Shown one piece after another: positions 52,996 through 61,214 of a stretch of 64,000 nucleotides of DNA; position 1 is the stretch's first letter; each line of letters opens with the position of its first letter. The notes below the pieces were generated by a model. That model worked only from the letters and a program-made list of their open reading frames with translations, was not told the DNA's origin and ran no database searches. This DNA is from UMGS1663 sp963621995. GTDB taxonomy: Bacteria > Bacillota > Clostridia > TANB77 > CAG-508. Both the position numbers and the translations under genes were made by a program. The DNA is taken from NCBI GenBank assembly GCA_963621995.1, contig CAVFFZ010000001.1:192972-256971 (forward strand). Reading direction: 5' to 3'.

Positions 52996-53487
52996 TTATA
53001 ATATTTCTTCTACTTTTTTACCTCTTTTTGCAGCAACTTGTTCTATTGTTTGCATTTTCTTTAATCCTTCGATTGTAGCATATACTACGTTTCTTGGGTT
53101 ATTTGTTCCTAAAACTTTAGTACGGATATCTCTATATCCAGCAAGTTCTATAACTGGTCTTACGCTTCCTCCTGCTATGATTCCAGTACCTTCTGCAGCT
53201 GGTTTTAACATAACACTTGCGCTACCAAATTTTCCTATAAATTCGTGTGGTATTGTTGTTCCTACGACTGGAACTTCTATTAAGTTCTTTTTAGCTTCTT
53301 GAATAGCTTTTTTTATTGCATCTGGAACTTCTGCTGCTTTTCCATTTCCTACACCTACGTGTCCTGCTTCGTCTCCTACTACTACAACAGCACTAAAACG
53401 GAAAGTTCTACCACCTTTTACAACTTTTGCAACTCTGTTAATTGCAACAACTTTTTCTTTTAATTCTGGTGTGTTCTCTTCGTGCAC
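52996..53487 (-). CDS. rpsE: 30S ribosomal protein S5
   Basis: Accuracy-related protein of the 30S entry channel. VVKGGRTFRFSAVVVVGD, GHVGVGNGKAAEVP and VVGTTIPHEFIGKFGSASVML are intact; 163 residues. It follows rplR and precedes rplO with no rpmD between. Confidence 0.97.
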   Translation of the reverse strand: MHEENTPELKEKVVAINRVAKVVKGGRTFRFSAVVVVGDEAGHVGVGNGKAAEVPDAIKKAIQEAKKNLIEVPVVGTTIPHEFIGKFGSASVMLKPAAEGTGIIAGGSVRPVIELAGYRDIRTKVLGTNNPRNVVYATIEGLKKMQTIEQVAAKRGKKVEEIL

Positions 53488-53545
53488 TTTATTTTCCCTC
53501 CTTTTTTCCTCGGTAAGGGTTTAATCCTTACACTATTTATCTCTA

Positions 53546-53905
53546 TTAAAATTCTAGTCCTGCTTCTCTTGCAGCTTCAGCTAATTCTTTTACAACTCCG
53601 TGATATATGTATCCACCTCTGTCATAAACAACAGCTTTAATATTTTTTTCCATTGCTCTTTTTGCAATTAATGCTCCTACTTCTTTAGCAGCTTCTTTGT
53701 TAGCATGTTTTGTTTTTACTTCTTTATCTAAAGTAGATGCTTGGCAAAGAGTAACTCCTGCTACGTCATCAATTACTTGAACAAAAAGATTTTTATTACT
53801 TCTATAAACACATAATCTTGGGCAATCCGCTGTTCCGCTGATTTTTCTACGTACTCTTATATGTCTTCTAGTTCTTTCAGCTTTTCTATCTGTTTTTGTA
53901 ATCAT
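53546..53905 (-). CDS. rplR: 50S ribosomal protein L18
   Basis: 5S rRNA binder. The start at 53905 (MITKTDRKAERTRRH) follows AAAGGAG; the frame extends to 53941 but that part overlaps a repeat. GTADCPRLCVYRSNKNLFVQVIDD and VYDRGGYIYHGVVKELAEAAREAGLEF are typical. 119 residues. Confidence 0.97.
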   Translation of the reverse strand: MITKTDRKAERTRRHIRVRRKISGTADCPRLCVYRSNKNLFVQVIDDVAGVTLCQASTLDKEVKTKHANKEAAKEVGALIAKRAMEKNIKAVVYDRGGYIYHGVVKELAEAAREAGLEF

Positions 53906-53933
53906 TCTTGATTTCTCCTTTCTATTAAGGTTA

Positions 53934-54022
53934 AGGGACACTCCTTACCTTTTGGTCACTTTCACTCAGGTTAAGAAATATCTCTTTCCTTGTGAATTAG
54001 TGCTCAAATAGCTTTAGTTATC
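53934..54022. repeat. Ribosomal-cluster repeat (GGGACACTCC type), rplR-rplF gap
   Basis: Begins AGGGACACTCCTTACC and ends GTGAATTAGTGCTCAAATAG. It is homologous along most of its length to 48239-48330 and shares its first box with the REP-like elements. Confidence 0.65.
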
Positions 54023-54042
54023 CTCTTTTATTCAATTAAGTT

Positions 54043-54582
54043 TTATTTCTTACCAGCTTTACCTTCTTTTCTTCTAATATATTCATCAGCATATTTAATA
54101 CCTTTTCCATGGTAAACTTCTGGTGGTCTTTTTGTTCTAACAACTGCTGCTGTTTGACCAACTGCTTCTTTATCAATTCCTTTTACTATAATTGTGTTAG
54201 CATTTGGTACTTCAAATGTAATTCCTTCTGGTTCTTCCATTTCTACTGGATGAGAGTAACCTAGGTTCATTACTAATTTGTTTCCTTGTTTTTGTGCTCT
54301 ATAACCAACACCAACTATTTGTAATTCTTTTTTATATTCATTAAGAACACCTTCTATCATGTTAGAGATTAATGTTCTTGTTAATCCATGTAAACTTCTA
54401 TTTTCTGCTTCATCATTTAGTCTTGTTATTGTAATAACATTTTTGTCTATAGAAACAGTTATGTTTTTATGAATATCTCTTTCTAATGTTCCTTTAGATC
54501 CTTTTACTGTTAAGTGGTGTCCGTCTAATTTTACTTCTACACCTTCTGGTACAGTAATAGGTTTATTTCCTATTCTTGACAT
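54043..54582 (-). CDS. rplF: 50S ribosomal protein L6
   Basis: MSRIGNKPITVPEGVEV, VGVGYRAQKQGNKLVMNLGYSH and the C-terminal RPPEVYHGKGIKYADE identify it; 179 residues with the two-copy L6 fold. Standard position between rpsH and rplR. Confidence 0.98.
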   Translation of the reverse strand: MSRIGNKPITVPEGVEVKLDGHHLTVKGSKGTLERDIHKNITVSIDKNVITITRLNDEAENRSLHGLTRTLISNMIEGVLNEYKKELQIVGVGYRAQKQGNKLVMNLGYSHPVEMEEPEGITFEVPNANTIIVKGIDKEAVGQTAAVVRTKRPPEVYHGKGIKYADEYIRRKEGKAGKK

Positions 54583-54658
54583 GTTTAGTTTTCCCTCCTT
54601 TTTCTACTTAGTAAGGTGATATTAAAAATCTGCCTTACTTGCATTTATTATATTTTAA

Positions 54659-55057
54659 TTACCATACGTAAGCTAGAACTTCTCCGCCTAATCCTTCTTT
54701 TCTTGCTTCTTTATCAGTTTTGATTCCTTTTGAAGTAGAAATTAAAGCTATTCCTAATCCATTTAAAACTTGTGGTAATTCGTCTTTTGATGCATATACT
54801 CTTAATCCTGGTTTACTAATTCTTCTTATTCCATCGATTACTCTAGCACCTTTTTCATCATATTTTAATGTGATTCTTATAATTCCTTGTGCATCATCAT
54901 TAATTTCTTCAAATGATTTTATATATCCTTCTTCAAATAATATTTTTGCTATAGCTTTTTTCATATTAGAAGCTGGAACATCAACTGTCTTATGTTTTGA
55001 GCTATTTGCATTTCTTATTCTTGTTAGCATATCTGCTATTGGGTCTGTTGTATTCAT
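54659..55057 (-). CDS. rpsH: 30S ribosomal protein S8
   Basis: 16S central-domain binder and, in E. coli, the spc operon repressor. TDPIADMLTRIRNANSSKH at the start and ISTSKGIKTDKEARKEGLGGEVLAYVW at the end; 132 residues. Confidence 0.98.
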   Translation of the reverse strand: MNTTDPIADMLTRIRNANSSKHKTVDVPASNMKKAIAKILFEEGYIKSFEEINDDAQGIIRITLKYDEKGARVIDGIRRISKPGLRVYASKDELPQVLNGLGIALISTSKGIKTDKEARKEGLGGEVLAYVW

Positions 55058-55128
55058 TTAAATATTTTCCCTCCTTTTCTTTGGTAAGGGGTTACATTTT
55101 TATGTTTTCCTTACTTTAATTTTAATTT

Positions 55129-55314
55129 TTACCAACTTGCTTTTTTAACTCCAGGAATTTCACCTTTGTGTGCTAATTCTCTAAAGCATACACGGCATAT
55201 TCCGTATTTTCTAATGTAAGCATGTGGTCTTCCACAGATTTTGCATCTATTGTATTCTCTTGTTTTGTATTTTTGTTCTCTTGCTTGTTTTACTTTTAAA
55301 GATAGTTTAGCCAT
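55129..55314 (-). CDS. rpsN: 30S ribosomal protein S14, zinc-binding type Z
   Basis: 61 residues. Cys24, Cys27, Cys40 and Cys43 bind zinc (RCKICGRPHAYIRKYGICRVCF). This is the short form typical of Gram-positives. The long gap to rplE (155 bp) holds a hairpin repeat. Confidence 0.97.
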   Translation of the reverse strand: MAKLSLKVKQAREQKYKTREYNRCKICGRPHAYIRKYGICRVCFRELAHKGEIPGVKKASW

Positions 55315-55339
55315 TGGCTTTCTCCTTTCTTAAATTTTG

Positions 55340-55445
55340 ATTATAAACTTTGTATTACGTTGTCAAACTTCGAAAATTTTTCTTCAATATACAAATGTAT
55401 TATTTCATAAAAATTTTCTTGTTTTCCTAGTACTACTCGTTTTTA
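55340..55445. repeat. Ribosomal-cluster hairpin repeat, copy 1 (rpsN-rplE gap)
   Basis: About 105 nt. The left part has TATTACGTTGTCAAA, the middle ATACAAATGTAT, the right TTTTCCTAGTACTACTCG. Same order and orientation as the copies at 57311, 60511 and 62523. Confidence 0.65.
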
Positions 55446-55469
55446 ATCAACCTTTTCTATTTTACTTTA

Positions 55470-56009
55470 TTATGCTCTAAAAGGCATTCCTAAAAGTGTT
55501 AATAATTCTCTTGCTTCTTCGTCTGATTTAGCAGTTGTAACGAAAATTATGTCCATACCTCTAATTTTGTCTACTTTATCATATTCGATTTCTGGGAAGA
55601 TTAATTGTTCTTTAATTCCCATTGAGTAGTTTCCTCTACCATCAAAAGAATTTTTTGATACTCCTCTGAAATCTCTTACTCTTGGTAATGCTACATTAAA
55701 TAATTTGTATACAAAATCATACATTTTTCCTTGTCTTAATGTAACTTTACATCCCATATTTACACCTTCTCTTATTTTGAAGGCTGCAATAGCTTTTTTA
55801 GCTTTTGTCACAATTGGTGCTTGACCAGTTATGATTTTTATATCGTTCATTGCATTTTCTAATGATTTTGGATTATCTTTTATATCTCCTAATCCTATGT
55901 TAATTACTACTTTTTCTAATTTTGGAACTTCCATAATAGATTTGTAATTAAATTTTTTCATCATTGCAGGAACTACTTCCTTTTGATATTGTTCTTTTAA
56001 TATTTCCAT
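55470..56009 (-). CDS. rplE: 50S ribosomal protein L5
   Basis: 5S rRNA-binding protein. MEILKEQYQKEVVPAMMKKFNYKS, LRQGKMYDFVYKLFNVALPRVRDFRGV and IFPEIEYDKVDKIRGMDIIFVTTA identify it; 179 residues. Confidence 0.98.
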   Translation of the reverse strand: MEILKEQYQKEVVPAMMKKFNYKSIMEVPKLEKVVINIGLGDIKDNPKSLENAMNDIKIITGQAPIVTKAKKAIAAFKIREGVNMGCKVTLRQGKMYDFVYKLFNVALPRVRDFRGVSKNSFDGRGNYSMGIKEQLIFPEIEYDKVDKIRGMDIIFVTTAKSDEEARELLTLLGMPFRA

Positions 56010-56041
56010 GGTTTATGTATTCCTCCTTCCACGCTTAATTT

Positions 56042-56350
56042 CTATTTTATTTTTTCTCCGCATTTTTTGCAAACACGTACTTTTCCATTTTTTTCTACTT
56101 CGTAACCAATTTTTGTAGCTTTTCCGCATTTAGGGCAAACTACGTTTACTTTTGCTGAGTGAATCGCACACTCTACTGGAATAATTCCACCTTCTTCACC
56201 TTGTTTTCTTGGTTTAACATGTTTTTTTCTAATGTTAATTCCTTTAACTATAACTTTTTGTGAATTTGGTATTACTTCTAAAACTTCTCCTGTTTTTCCT
56301 TTATCATTTCCTGATAAAACTTGAACAGTATCGCCTTTTCTTATTTTCAT
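56042..56350 (-). CDS. rplX: 50S ribosomal protein L24 with zinc-type cysteines
   Basis: Assembly initiator of the 50S. KOW motif at the N terminus (RKGDTVQVLSGNDKGKTGEV). Cys72, Cys75, Cys94 and Cys97 form two CxxC pairs, a zinc-site pattern seen in many Firmicutes L24. 102 residues. The gap to rplN (190 bp) holds a repeat. Confidence 0.97.
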   Translation of the reverse strand: MKIRKGDTVQVLSGNDKGKTGEVLEVIPNSQKVIVKGINIRKKHVKPRKQGEEGGIIPVECAIHSAKVNVVCPKCGKATKIGYEVEKNGKVRVCKKCGEKIK

Positions 56351-56430
56351 TCTTTTATTTCACCTCTTCTTCTTAATATTTAAGGTCTCATTTTATCATT
56401 TTATCTGCTTTTTAATATAAATTAAATTAG

Positions 56431-56532
56431 AATTAGTATATTGCTAGGCAAATCTTTCTTAATAACCGGAGGCGTACTTTTTGTACGTCAAGGATTATTA
56501 ATGCAAAATTTGACAATGCAAGATGCTACTTA
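56431..56532. repeat. Ribosomal-cluster hairpin repeat, copy 2, inverted (rplX-rplN gap)
   Basis: TTAGTATATTGCTAGGCAAA, then GCGTACTTTTTGTACG at the apex, then TTTGACAATGCAAGATGC. It is the reverse-orientation relative of the other copies. Confidence 0.65.
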
Positions 56533-56540
56533 TAATTTAA

Positions 56541-56909
56541 TTAAAGAACTTCTGGAGCTAATGACAAAATTTTCATATAATCTTTATCTCTTAATTCTCT
56601 TGCAACAGGTCCAAATATACGTGTTCCTTTTGGATTTTTATCTTCTTTTATAATAACTGCTGCATTTTCATCAAATCTTACATATGAACCATCTGCTCTT
56701 CTAATTGGTTTTTTAGTTCTAACTACTACTGCTTTAACTACATCACCTTTCTTTACAACTCCTCCAGGTGTTGCTGTTTTAACAGAAGCAACTATTACAT
56801 CTCCAACTCCAGCATATTTTCTGTAAGATCCACCTAAACATCTAATACACATAATTTCTTTTGCACCAGTGTTATCAGCTACTTTTAATATGGATTGTTG
56901 TTGTACCAT
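56541..56909 (-). CDS. rplN: 50S ribosomal protein L14
   Basis: MVQQQSILKVADNTGAKEIMCI, VRTKKPIRRADGSYVRFD and GTRIFGPVARELR identify it; 122 residues, the norm. Binds near the GTPase-factor side of the 50S. Confidence 0.98.
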   Translation of the reverse strand: MVQQQSILKVADNTGAKEIMCIRCLGGSYRKYAGVGDVIVASVKTATPGGVVKKGDVVKAVVVRTKKPIRRADGSYVRFDENAAVIIKEDKNPKGTRIFGPVARELRDKDYMKILSLAPEVL

Positions 56910-56948
56910 TTCGCTGTCCTCCTTTTCTCTATCTTGTTTCAGATTCTA

Positions 56949-57004
56949 ACGGGGACACATCTTTCCCCCCTTAGTTTCCCTTTGCGAACAATATATGTTC
57001 CGCA
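56949..57004. repeat. Ribosomal-cluster repeat (GGGGACACAT type), rpsQ-rplN gap
   Basis: GGGGACACAT (56951-56960) with ATATATGTTCCGC at the other end. Similar to 58750-58800 and 59286-59337; the arms pair imperfectly. Confidence 0.6.
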
Positions 57005-57021
57005 CCGAGTAACTTTTATAA

Positions 57022-57285
57022 TTATTTTATTATAGCCTTTTCTACTATTTTAACAACTCTATATCTTTTATCTTTTGATAAAGGTCTTGTTTCCATTACT
57101 TGAACTTTATCTCCGATTCCACATTCGTTATTTTCATCGTGAGCTTTTAAAGTATATGTTTTCTTTTGAATTTTTCCATATGTTTTGTTCTTCTCACTAG
57201 TTTCTACAGCTACTACAACTGTTTTATCCATTTTATTAGATTTAACAGTTCCTATATAAGTTCTACGAAGATTTCTTTCTTCCAT
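57022..57285 (-). CDS. rpsQ: 30S ribosomal protein S17
   Basis: OB-fold 16S binder, 87 residues. RRTYIGTVKSNKMDKTVVVAVE and GDKVQVMETRPLSKDKRYRVVKIVEKA identify it. Confidence 0.97.
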   Translation of the reverse strand: MEERNLRRTYIGTVKSNKMDKTVVVAVETSEKNKTYGKIQKKTYTLKAHDENNECGIGDKVQVMETRPLSKDKRYRVVKIVEKAIIK

Positions 57286-57310
57286 GATTTTCTAATCTCC
57301 TTTCTTGCTA

Positions 57311-57420
57311 AAACTTTGAAAAACTTCGTCTTCCGTCGTTAAGCTACATTCATAAATCCTCGATGTACTAATGTACACCTGCGGTTTACTCATTTTGCTT
57401 TCCTAGTAATACTCGTTTTT
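57311..57420. repeat. Ribosomal-cluster hairpin repeat, copy 3 (rpmC-rpsQ gap)
   Basis: ACTTCGTCTTCCGTCGTTAA, apex TGTACTAATGTACA flanked by CCTCG and CCTGCGG, then TTTCCTAGTAATACTCG. It is the best-preserved copy. Confidence 0.7.
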
Positions 57421-57427
57421 GAAAATT

Positions 57428-57628
57428 TTAGGCATTTTCTGCTAATTTTCTTTCAGTTAATACTGTATTTATTTTTGCAATGTCTTTTTTCACTTCTTTT
57501 ATTTTCATAGGATTATCTAATCCGTTTGTAGCTAAGCTAAATCTTAGTTTAAATAATTCAGATTTTAATTCTCCTAATTCTTTTTCTAATTCTGGTGAAG
57601 ACATTTCTCTTATTTTACTAATCTTCAT
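57428..57628 (-). CDS. rpmC: 50S ribosomal protein L29
   Basis: Two-helix protein at the tunnel exit, 66 residues. MKISKIREMSSPELEKELGELK and LRFSLATNGLDNPMKIKEVKKDIAKI identify it. The ATG at 57628 follows AGGTGG; a GTG at 57640 is less likely. It overlaps the end of rplP by 11 nt. Confidence 0.96.
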   Translation of the reverse strand: MKISKIREMSSPELEKELGELKSELFKLRFSLATNGLDNPMKIKEVKKDIAKINTVLTERKLAENA

Positions 57629-58058
57629 CACTTTCACCACCTATTTCAGTTTCTTTTTTAACAAATTTACACTTAACAGATAGTTTCATTGCAGCTAATC
57701 TTAAAGCTTCTCTAGCTGCTTCTTCTGGTACTCCTGCTATTTCAAACATAACTCTTCCTGGTTTAACCGCTGCTACCCAATATTCAACAGCTCCTTTACC
57801 TTTACCCATACGAGTTTCTGCTGGTTTCTTTGTTATTGGTTTATCAGGGAAGATTTTTATCCAAACCTTTCCACCTCTTTTGATATAACGAGTCATAGCA
57901 ACACGTGCAGATTCAATTTGGTTTGTTGTAATTAAACCTGCTTCTATTGTTTGAAGTCCGTATTCTCCATCAGATACGAAATTTCCTCTCATTGCTTTTC
58001 CTCTATTTCTACCTTTTTGTTGTTTTCTATATTTTGTTCTTTTTGGCATTAATGGCAT
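57618..58058 (-). CDS. rplP: 50S ribosomal protein L16
   Basis: MPKRTKYRKQQKGRNRGKA, GLQTIEAGLITTNQIESARVAM, VAAVKPGRVMFEIAGVPEE identify it; 146 residues. The start at 58058 follows GGAGGA; a Met three codons later is possible. Short acidic C-terminal tail. Confidence 0.97.
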   Translation of the reverse strand: MPLMPKRTKYRKQQKGRNRGKAMRGNFVSDGEYGLQTIEAGLITTNQIESARVAMTRYIKRGGKVWIKIFPDKPITKKPAETRMGKGKGAVEYWVAAVKPGRVMFEIAGVPEEAAREALRLAAMKLSVKCKFVKKETEIGGESDED

Positions 58059-58717
58059 TATTTGTCTCCTCCTTCCACTTTCTTTTTAGTTGGAAGAACT
58101 TCTCCTTTATATATCCAAACTTTAACACCGATTTTTCCGTATGTTGTATCTGCTTCTGCAAATCCATAGTCAATATCAGCTCTTAATGTTTGAAGTGGTA
58201 TTGTTCCTTCTTTGTAGAATTCAGTTCTAGCCATGTCTGCTCCACCTAATCTACCAGATACTGCAGTTTTAATTCCTAAAGCACCTGCTTTCATAGTTTT
58301 TTGCATACATTGTTTCATAGCTCTTCTGAATGAAATTCTTCTTTCTAGTTGTCCTGCGATATTTTCTGCAACTAATTGTGCATTTGTATCAACATCTTTT
58401 ACTTCAACTATATTTAAATTAACTTCTTTACCTATCATTTTTTGTAACTCTTTTTTTAAAGTTTCTGCTAAGTTTCCGCCTTTACCAATTACTAATCCTG
58501 GTTTAGCTGTGAAAACATTAACTTTTACAAATTTAGCTGTTCTTTCAATTTCTATTTTTGAAATTCCGCTAACGTATAATTTTTTCTTAACATATTCACG
58601 GATTTTGTGATCTTCTACTAGGTAGTTTGCAAAATCTTTTTTATTTGCATACCATTTTGAGTCCCAGTCTTTAATTACACCTACTCTTAATCCATGAGGA
58701 TCCATTTTTTGTCCCAT
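58058..58717 (-). CDS. rpsC: 30S ribosomal protein S3
   Basis: mRNA-entry protein. The start at 58717 (MGQKMDPHGLRVG) follows AAAGGAG; the frame runs to 58759 over repeat sequence. KH domain (KPGLVIGKGGNLAETLKKELQKM) and GRLGGADMARTEFYKEGTIPLQTLRADIDYG are typical. 219 residues. Its stop overlaps the rplP start. Confidence 0.97.
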   Translation of the reverse strand: MGQKMDPHGLRVGVIKDWDSKWYANKKDFANYLVEDHKIREYVKKKLYVSGISKIEIERTAKFVKVNVFTAKPGLVIGKGGNLAETLKKELQKMIGKEVNLNIVEVKDVDTNAQLVAENIAGQLERRISFRRAMKQCMQKTMKAGALGIKTAVSGRLGGADMARTEFYKEGTIPLQTLRADIDYGFAEADTTYGKIGVKVWIYKGEVLPTKKKVEGGDK

Positions 58718-58749
58718 TGTTATAGGCTCCTTTCTCTCTTTTTTTGTAA

Positions 58750-58800
58750 GGGGACACATCTTTATCTTATGCTATTTCACTTGGGACAAGATATGTCCCC
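58750..58800. repeat. Ribosomal-cluster palindrome (GGGGACACAT type), rpsC-rplV gap
   Basis: GGGGACACATCTT (58750-58762) pairs with AAGATATGTCCCC (58788-58800). It is the most symmetrical copy of this type. Confidence 0.7.
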
Positions 58801-58872
58801 TACTTATGAATTAATGATGTCAGATAAACGACTTCCTCTTACTTTTTTTATTTTAATTTTATATTTAATAAA

Positions 58873-59244
58873 TTAAGCTTCTCTTTCTCTTAATATTATT
58901 GTTATATGACTTGTTCTTTTACGAATTCTAACGGCTGAACCTTTTGCTGCTGGTCTAATTCTTTTTAAAGTTGGACCTTGGTTAGCAAATACTTCTGCAA
59001 CGTATAGTTTTTCGTGTGCCATATTATGGTTGTTTTCAGCGTTTGCAATTGCTGATTTTAATAATTTTTCTACTATTTCAGATGCTACTTTTGGAGTATA
59101 TTTTAATATTGCTAAAGCTTCATCTATGTTTTTTCCTCTAATTAAGTCTATTACTATTTTAACTTTTCTAGCTGAAATTCTAGCATATTTAAGTGTTGCG
59201 CATGCTTCTGGAATAATAACTTCTTGCATTTCTTGTTTTTCCAC
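58873..59244 (-). CDS. rplV: 50S ribosomal protein L22
   Basis: Tunnel-lining protein. I use a GTG start at 59244 because GGAGGG lies 8 nt upstream; the ATG at 59229 is an alternative. The frame stays open to 59349 but that part is translated repeat. ARISARKVKIVIDLIRGKNIDEAL and KRIRPAAKGSAVRIRKRTSHITI identify it. 123 residues from the GTG. Confidence 0.95.
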   Translation of the reverse strand: MEKQEMQEVIIPEACATLKYARISARKVKIVIDLIRGKNIDEALAILKYTPKVASEIVEKLLKSAIANAENNHNMAHEKLYVAEVFANQGPTLKRIRPAAKGSAVRIRKRTSHITIILREREA

Positions 59245-59285
59245 GTTATTTTCCCTCCTTAATTCTATCTCGTTCAGGTTCCTGA

Positions 59286-59337
59286 CGGGAACACATCTTT
59301 CCCCCAAGGTATTCCTGAATGGATAATAAATGTCCCG
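59286..59337. repeat. Ribosomal-cluster repeat (GGGAACACAT type), rplV-rpsS gap
   Basis: CGGGAACACAT (59286-59296) and ATGTCCCG (59330-59337). It aligns with 56949-57004 (both contain ACACATCTTTCCCCC). Confidence 0.6.
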
Positions 59338-59367
59338 CGCTGGGCTCATCTATTATTTATCCCTTTT

Positions 59368-59643
59368 TTATTTTTTAGTTGTTTTTTCTCCTGAATGACC
59401 TTTAAAAGTTCTTGTTGGAGCAAATTCTCCTAATTTATGACCTATCATCTCTTCTGTTATATAAACAGGTACGTGTTTTCTACCATCATGAACAGCTATT
59501 GTGTGTCCTACCATTTGAGGGTATATAGTAGAAGCTCTTGACCATGTTTTTAATACTTCTTTTGCTCCTGATTCATTCATTGCTTCAACTCTTTTTAATA
59601 ATTCTGGAGCAATGTATGGAGTTTTTTTACTTGATCTTGACAT
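59368..59643 (-). CDS. rpsS: 30S ribosomal protein S19
   Basis: Head protein, 91 residues. MSRSSKKTPYIAPELLKRVEAM, TWSRASTIYPQMVGHTIAVHDGRKHVPVYI identify it. Lies 16 bp after rplB. Confidence 0.98.
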   Translation of the reverse strand: MSRSSKKTPYIAPELLKRVEAMNESGAKEVLKTWSRASTIYPQMVGHTIAVHDGRKHVPVYITEEMIGHKLGEFAPTRTFKGHSGEKTTKK

Positions 59644-59659
59644 ATTCTTTATTCCCTCC

Positions 59660-60487
59660 TTACTTTCTTCTCTTTACTATAAATTTATTTGTTTTTTTGT
59701 TTTTCTTTCTAGTCTTGTATCCTAGAGCTGGTTTACCCCAAGGTGTCATTGGTCCTGCGTGACCTACTGGAGCTCTACCTTCACCACCACCATGAGGGTG
59801 ATCACATGGGTTCATTACAGAACCTCTAACTGTTGGTCTAATACCCATATGTCTTGTTCTTCCGGCTTTACCAATTTTAACATTTTCATGATCTGTATTT
59901 CCAACTGTTCCGATAGTTGCTCTACATCTTGTCATAACTAATCTCATTTCTCCTGATGGAAGTCTTACGTGAGCATATTTTCCTTCTTTAGCCATTAATT
60001 GTGCTTCTTGACCTGCTGCTCTAACCATTTTTCCACCTTGACCTGGATTTAATTCGATATTGTGAATCATTGTACCTACTGGTATAAATTCAATTGGCAT
60101 ACAGTTACCTGGTTTAATATCAACTTTTTGTCCAGATACTACTTTGTCACCCTCTGTTAATCCTACTGGTGCTAGAATATAAGATTTTGTTCCATCTTCA
60201 TATTCTATTAATGCGATATTTGCACTTCTGTTTGGATCATATTCGATACCAATTACAGTAGCTTTCATATCGTCTTTATTTCTTTTAAAATCAATTATTC
60301 TATATTTTTGTCTATTTCCTCCACCTTGATGACGAACTGTAATTCTACCATATGAGTTTCTTCCTGCTTTTTCTTTCTTTACTGTTAATAAAGATTTTTC
60401 AGGAGTTTTCTTTGTAATTTCATCAAATGTAGAAACTGTTGTATTTCTTAGTGATGGAGTTGTTGGTCTGAAATGTTTCATTCCCAT
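59660..60487 (-). CDS. rplB: 50S ribosomal protein L2
   Basis: Conserved 23S binder near the peptidyl-transferase centre. RRNSYGRITVRHQGGG-like segment near residue 40, PVGTMIHNIELNPGQGGKMVRAAG, and NPCDHPHGGGEGRAPVG with the key His are present. 275 residues. Confidence 0.98.
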   Translation of the reverse strand: MGMKHFRPTTPSLRNTTVSTFDEITKKTPEKSLLTVKKEKAGRNSYGRITVRHQGGGNRQKYRIIDFKRNKDDMKATVIGIEYDPNRSANIALIEYEDGTKSYILAPVGLTEGDKVVSGQKVDIKPGNCMPIEFIPVGTMIHNIELNPGQGGKMVRAAGQEAQLMAKEGKYAHVRLPSGEMRLVMTRCRATIGTVGNTDHENVKIGKAGRTRHMGIRPTVRGSVMNPCDHPHGGGEGRAPVGHAGPMTPWGKPALGYKTRKKNKKTNKFIVKRRK

Positions 60488-60510
60488 TTTTCTCTCTCCT
60501 TCTCAAAACA

Positions 60511-60615
60511 ATGAAAATCTTCGTCTTGCGTTGTCAGATTTCGCAAATATTTTTTCGACATACATATGTATAGTCTTAAAAATATTTTCTCATCTTCCTA
60601 GCAATACTTGCTTTT
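60511..60615. repeat. Ribosomal-cluster hairpin repeat, copy 4 (rplB-rplW gap)
   Basis: ATCTTCGTCTTGCGTTGTCA, apex ATACATATGTAT, then CTTCCTAGCAATACTTG. It shares this 379-bp gap with the inverted copy at 60749-60850. Confidence 0.65.
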
Positions 60616-60748
60616 GATTGTTTCTCTACTTTCTATTTTTTATTTACGGCTTTCTTTTCCTGCCCCGCATTAGCAGATATTCTTTTTTATCCGAGTTATT
60701 TCTCGATACTTTTTATTAATATTAAATCTACCTTATTGAATAAATTAA

Positions 60749-60850
60749 AATTAGTATATATTGCTGGGCAAATTTTATAATTAATGCCCCAGGTATGCTT
60801 TTGCAAATTGAGGATTTTAATTATAAAATTTAGCAATGCAAAATGCTGAT
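60749..60850. repeat. Ribosomal-cluster hairpin repeat, copy 5, inverted (rplB-rplW gap)
   Basis: TTAGTATATATTGCTGGGCA, a GCCCCAGGTATGCTTTTGCA apex region, then TTTAGCAATGCAAAATGCTG. It is a near-relative of copy 2. Confidence 0.6.
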
Positions 60851-60866
60851 TTTTTATTTATTCAGT

Positions 60867-61214
60867 CTAAGCTCCCATAAATTCATCTATAGAATCTTTA
60901 TATTTCTTAGACATTTTTGTAGATTTTCCACCTTTTGCAAGATATGTTTTGTCTTCTAAATTTGTATCGATTGTTACGATAGCTTTTTTCCAATCTGAAG
61001 TTTTTCCTTCATATCTCCCTACTCTTTTTGTTTTACCTTTTACAGTAACTGTATTTACATTTAACACTTTAACTTCAAATAGTTTTTCTACTGCGTTTGC
61101 AATATCAACTTTTGTTGCTTTTTTGTTTACTTTAAAAGTATATTTACCTTCTGTTATTGCCTCATTACTTTTTTCTGTTATAACAGGTGCAATAATAATA
61201 TTTTCTGGTCTCAT
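60867..61214 (-). CDS. rplW: 50S ribosomal protein L23
   Basis: Tunnel-exit protein and docking site for trigger factor and SRP. MRPENIIIAPVITEKSNEAI and KYTFKVNKKATKVDIANAVEKLFEVKV identify it. 115 residues, with a C-terminal extension of about 18 residues (KGGKSTKMSKKYKDSIDEF) beyond the usual end. It overlaps the rplD stop by one base. Confidence 0.96.
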   Translation of the reverse strand: MRPENIIIAPVITEKSNEAITEGKYTFKVNKKATKVDIANAVEKLFEVKVLNVNTVTVKGKTKRVGRYEGKTSDWKKAIVTIDTNLEDKTYLAKGGKSTKMSKKYKDSIDEFMGA

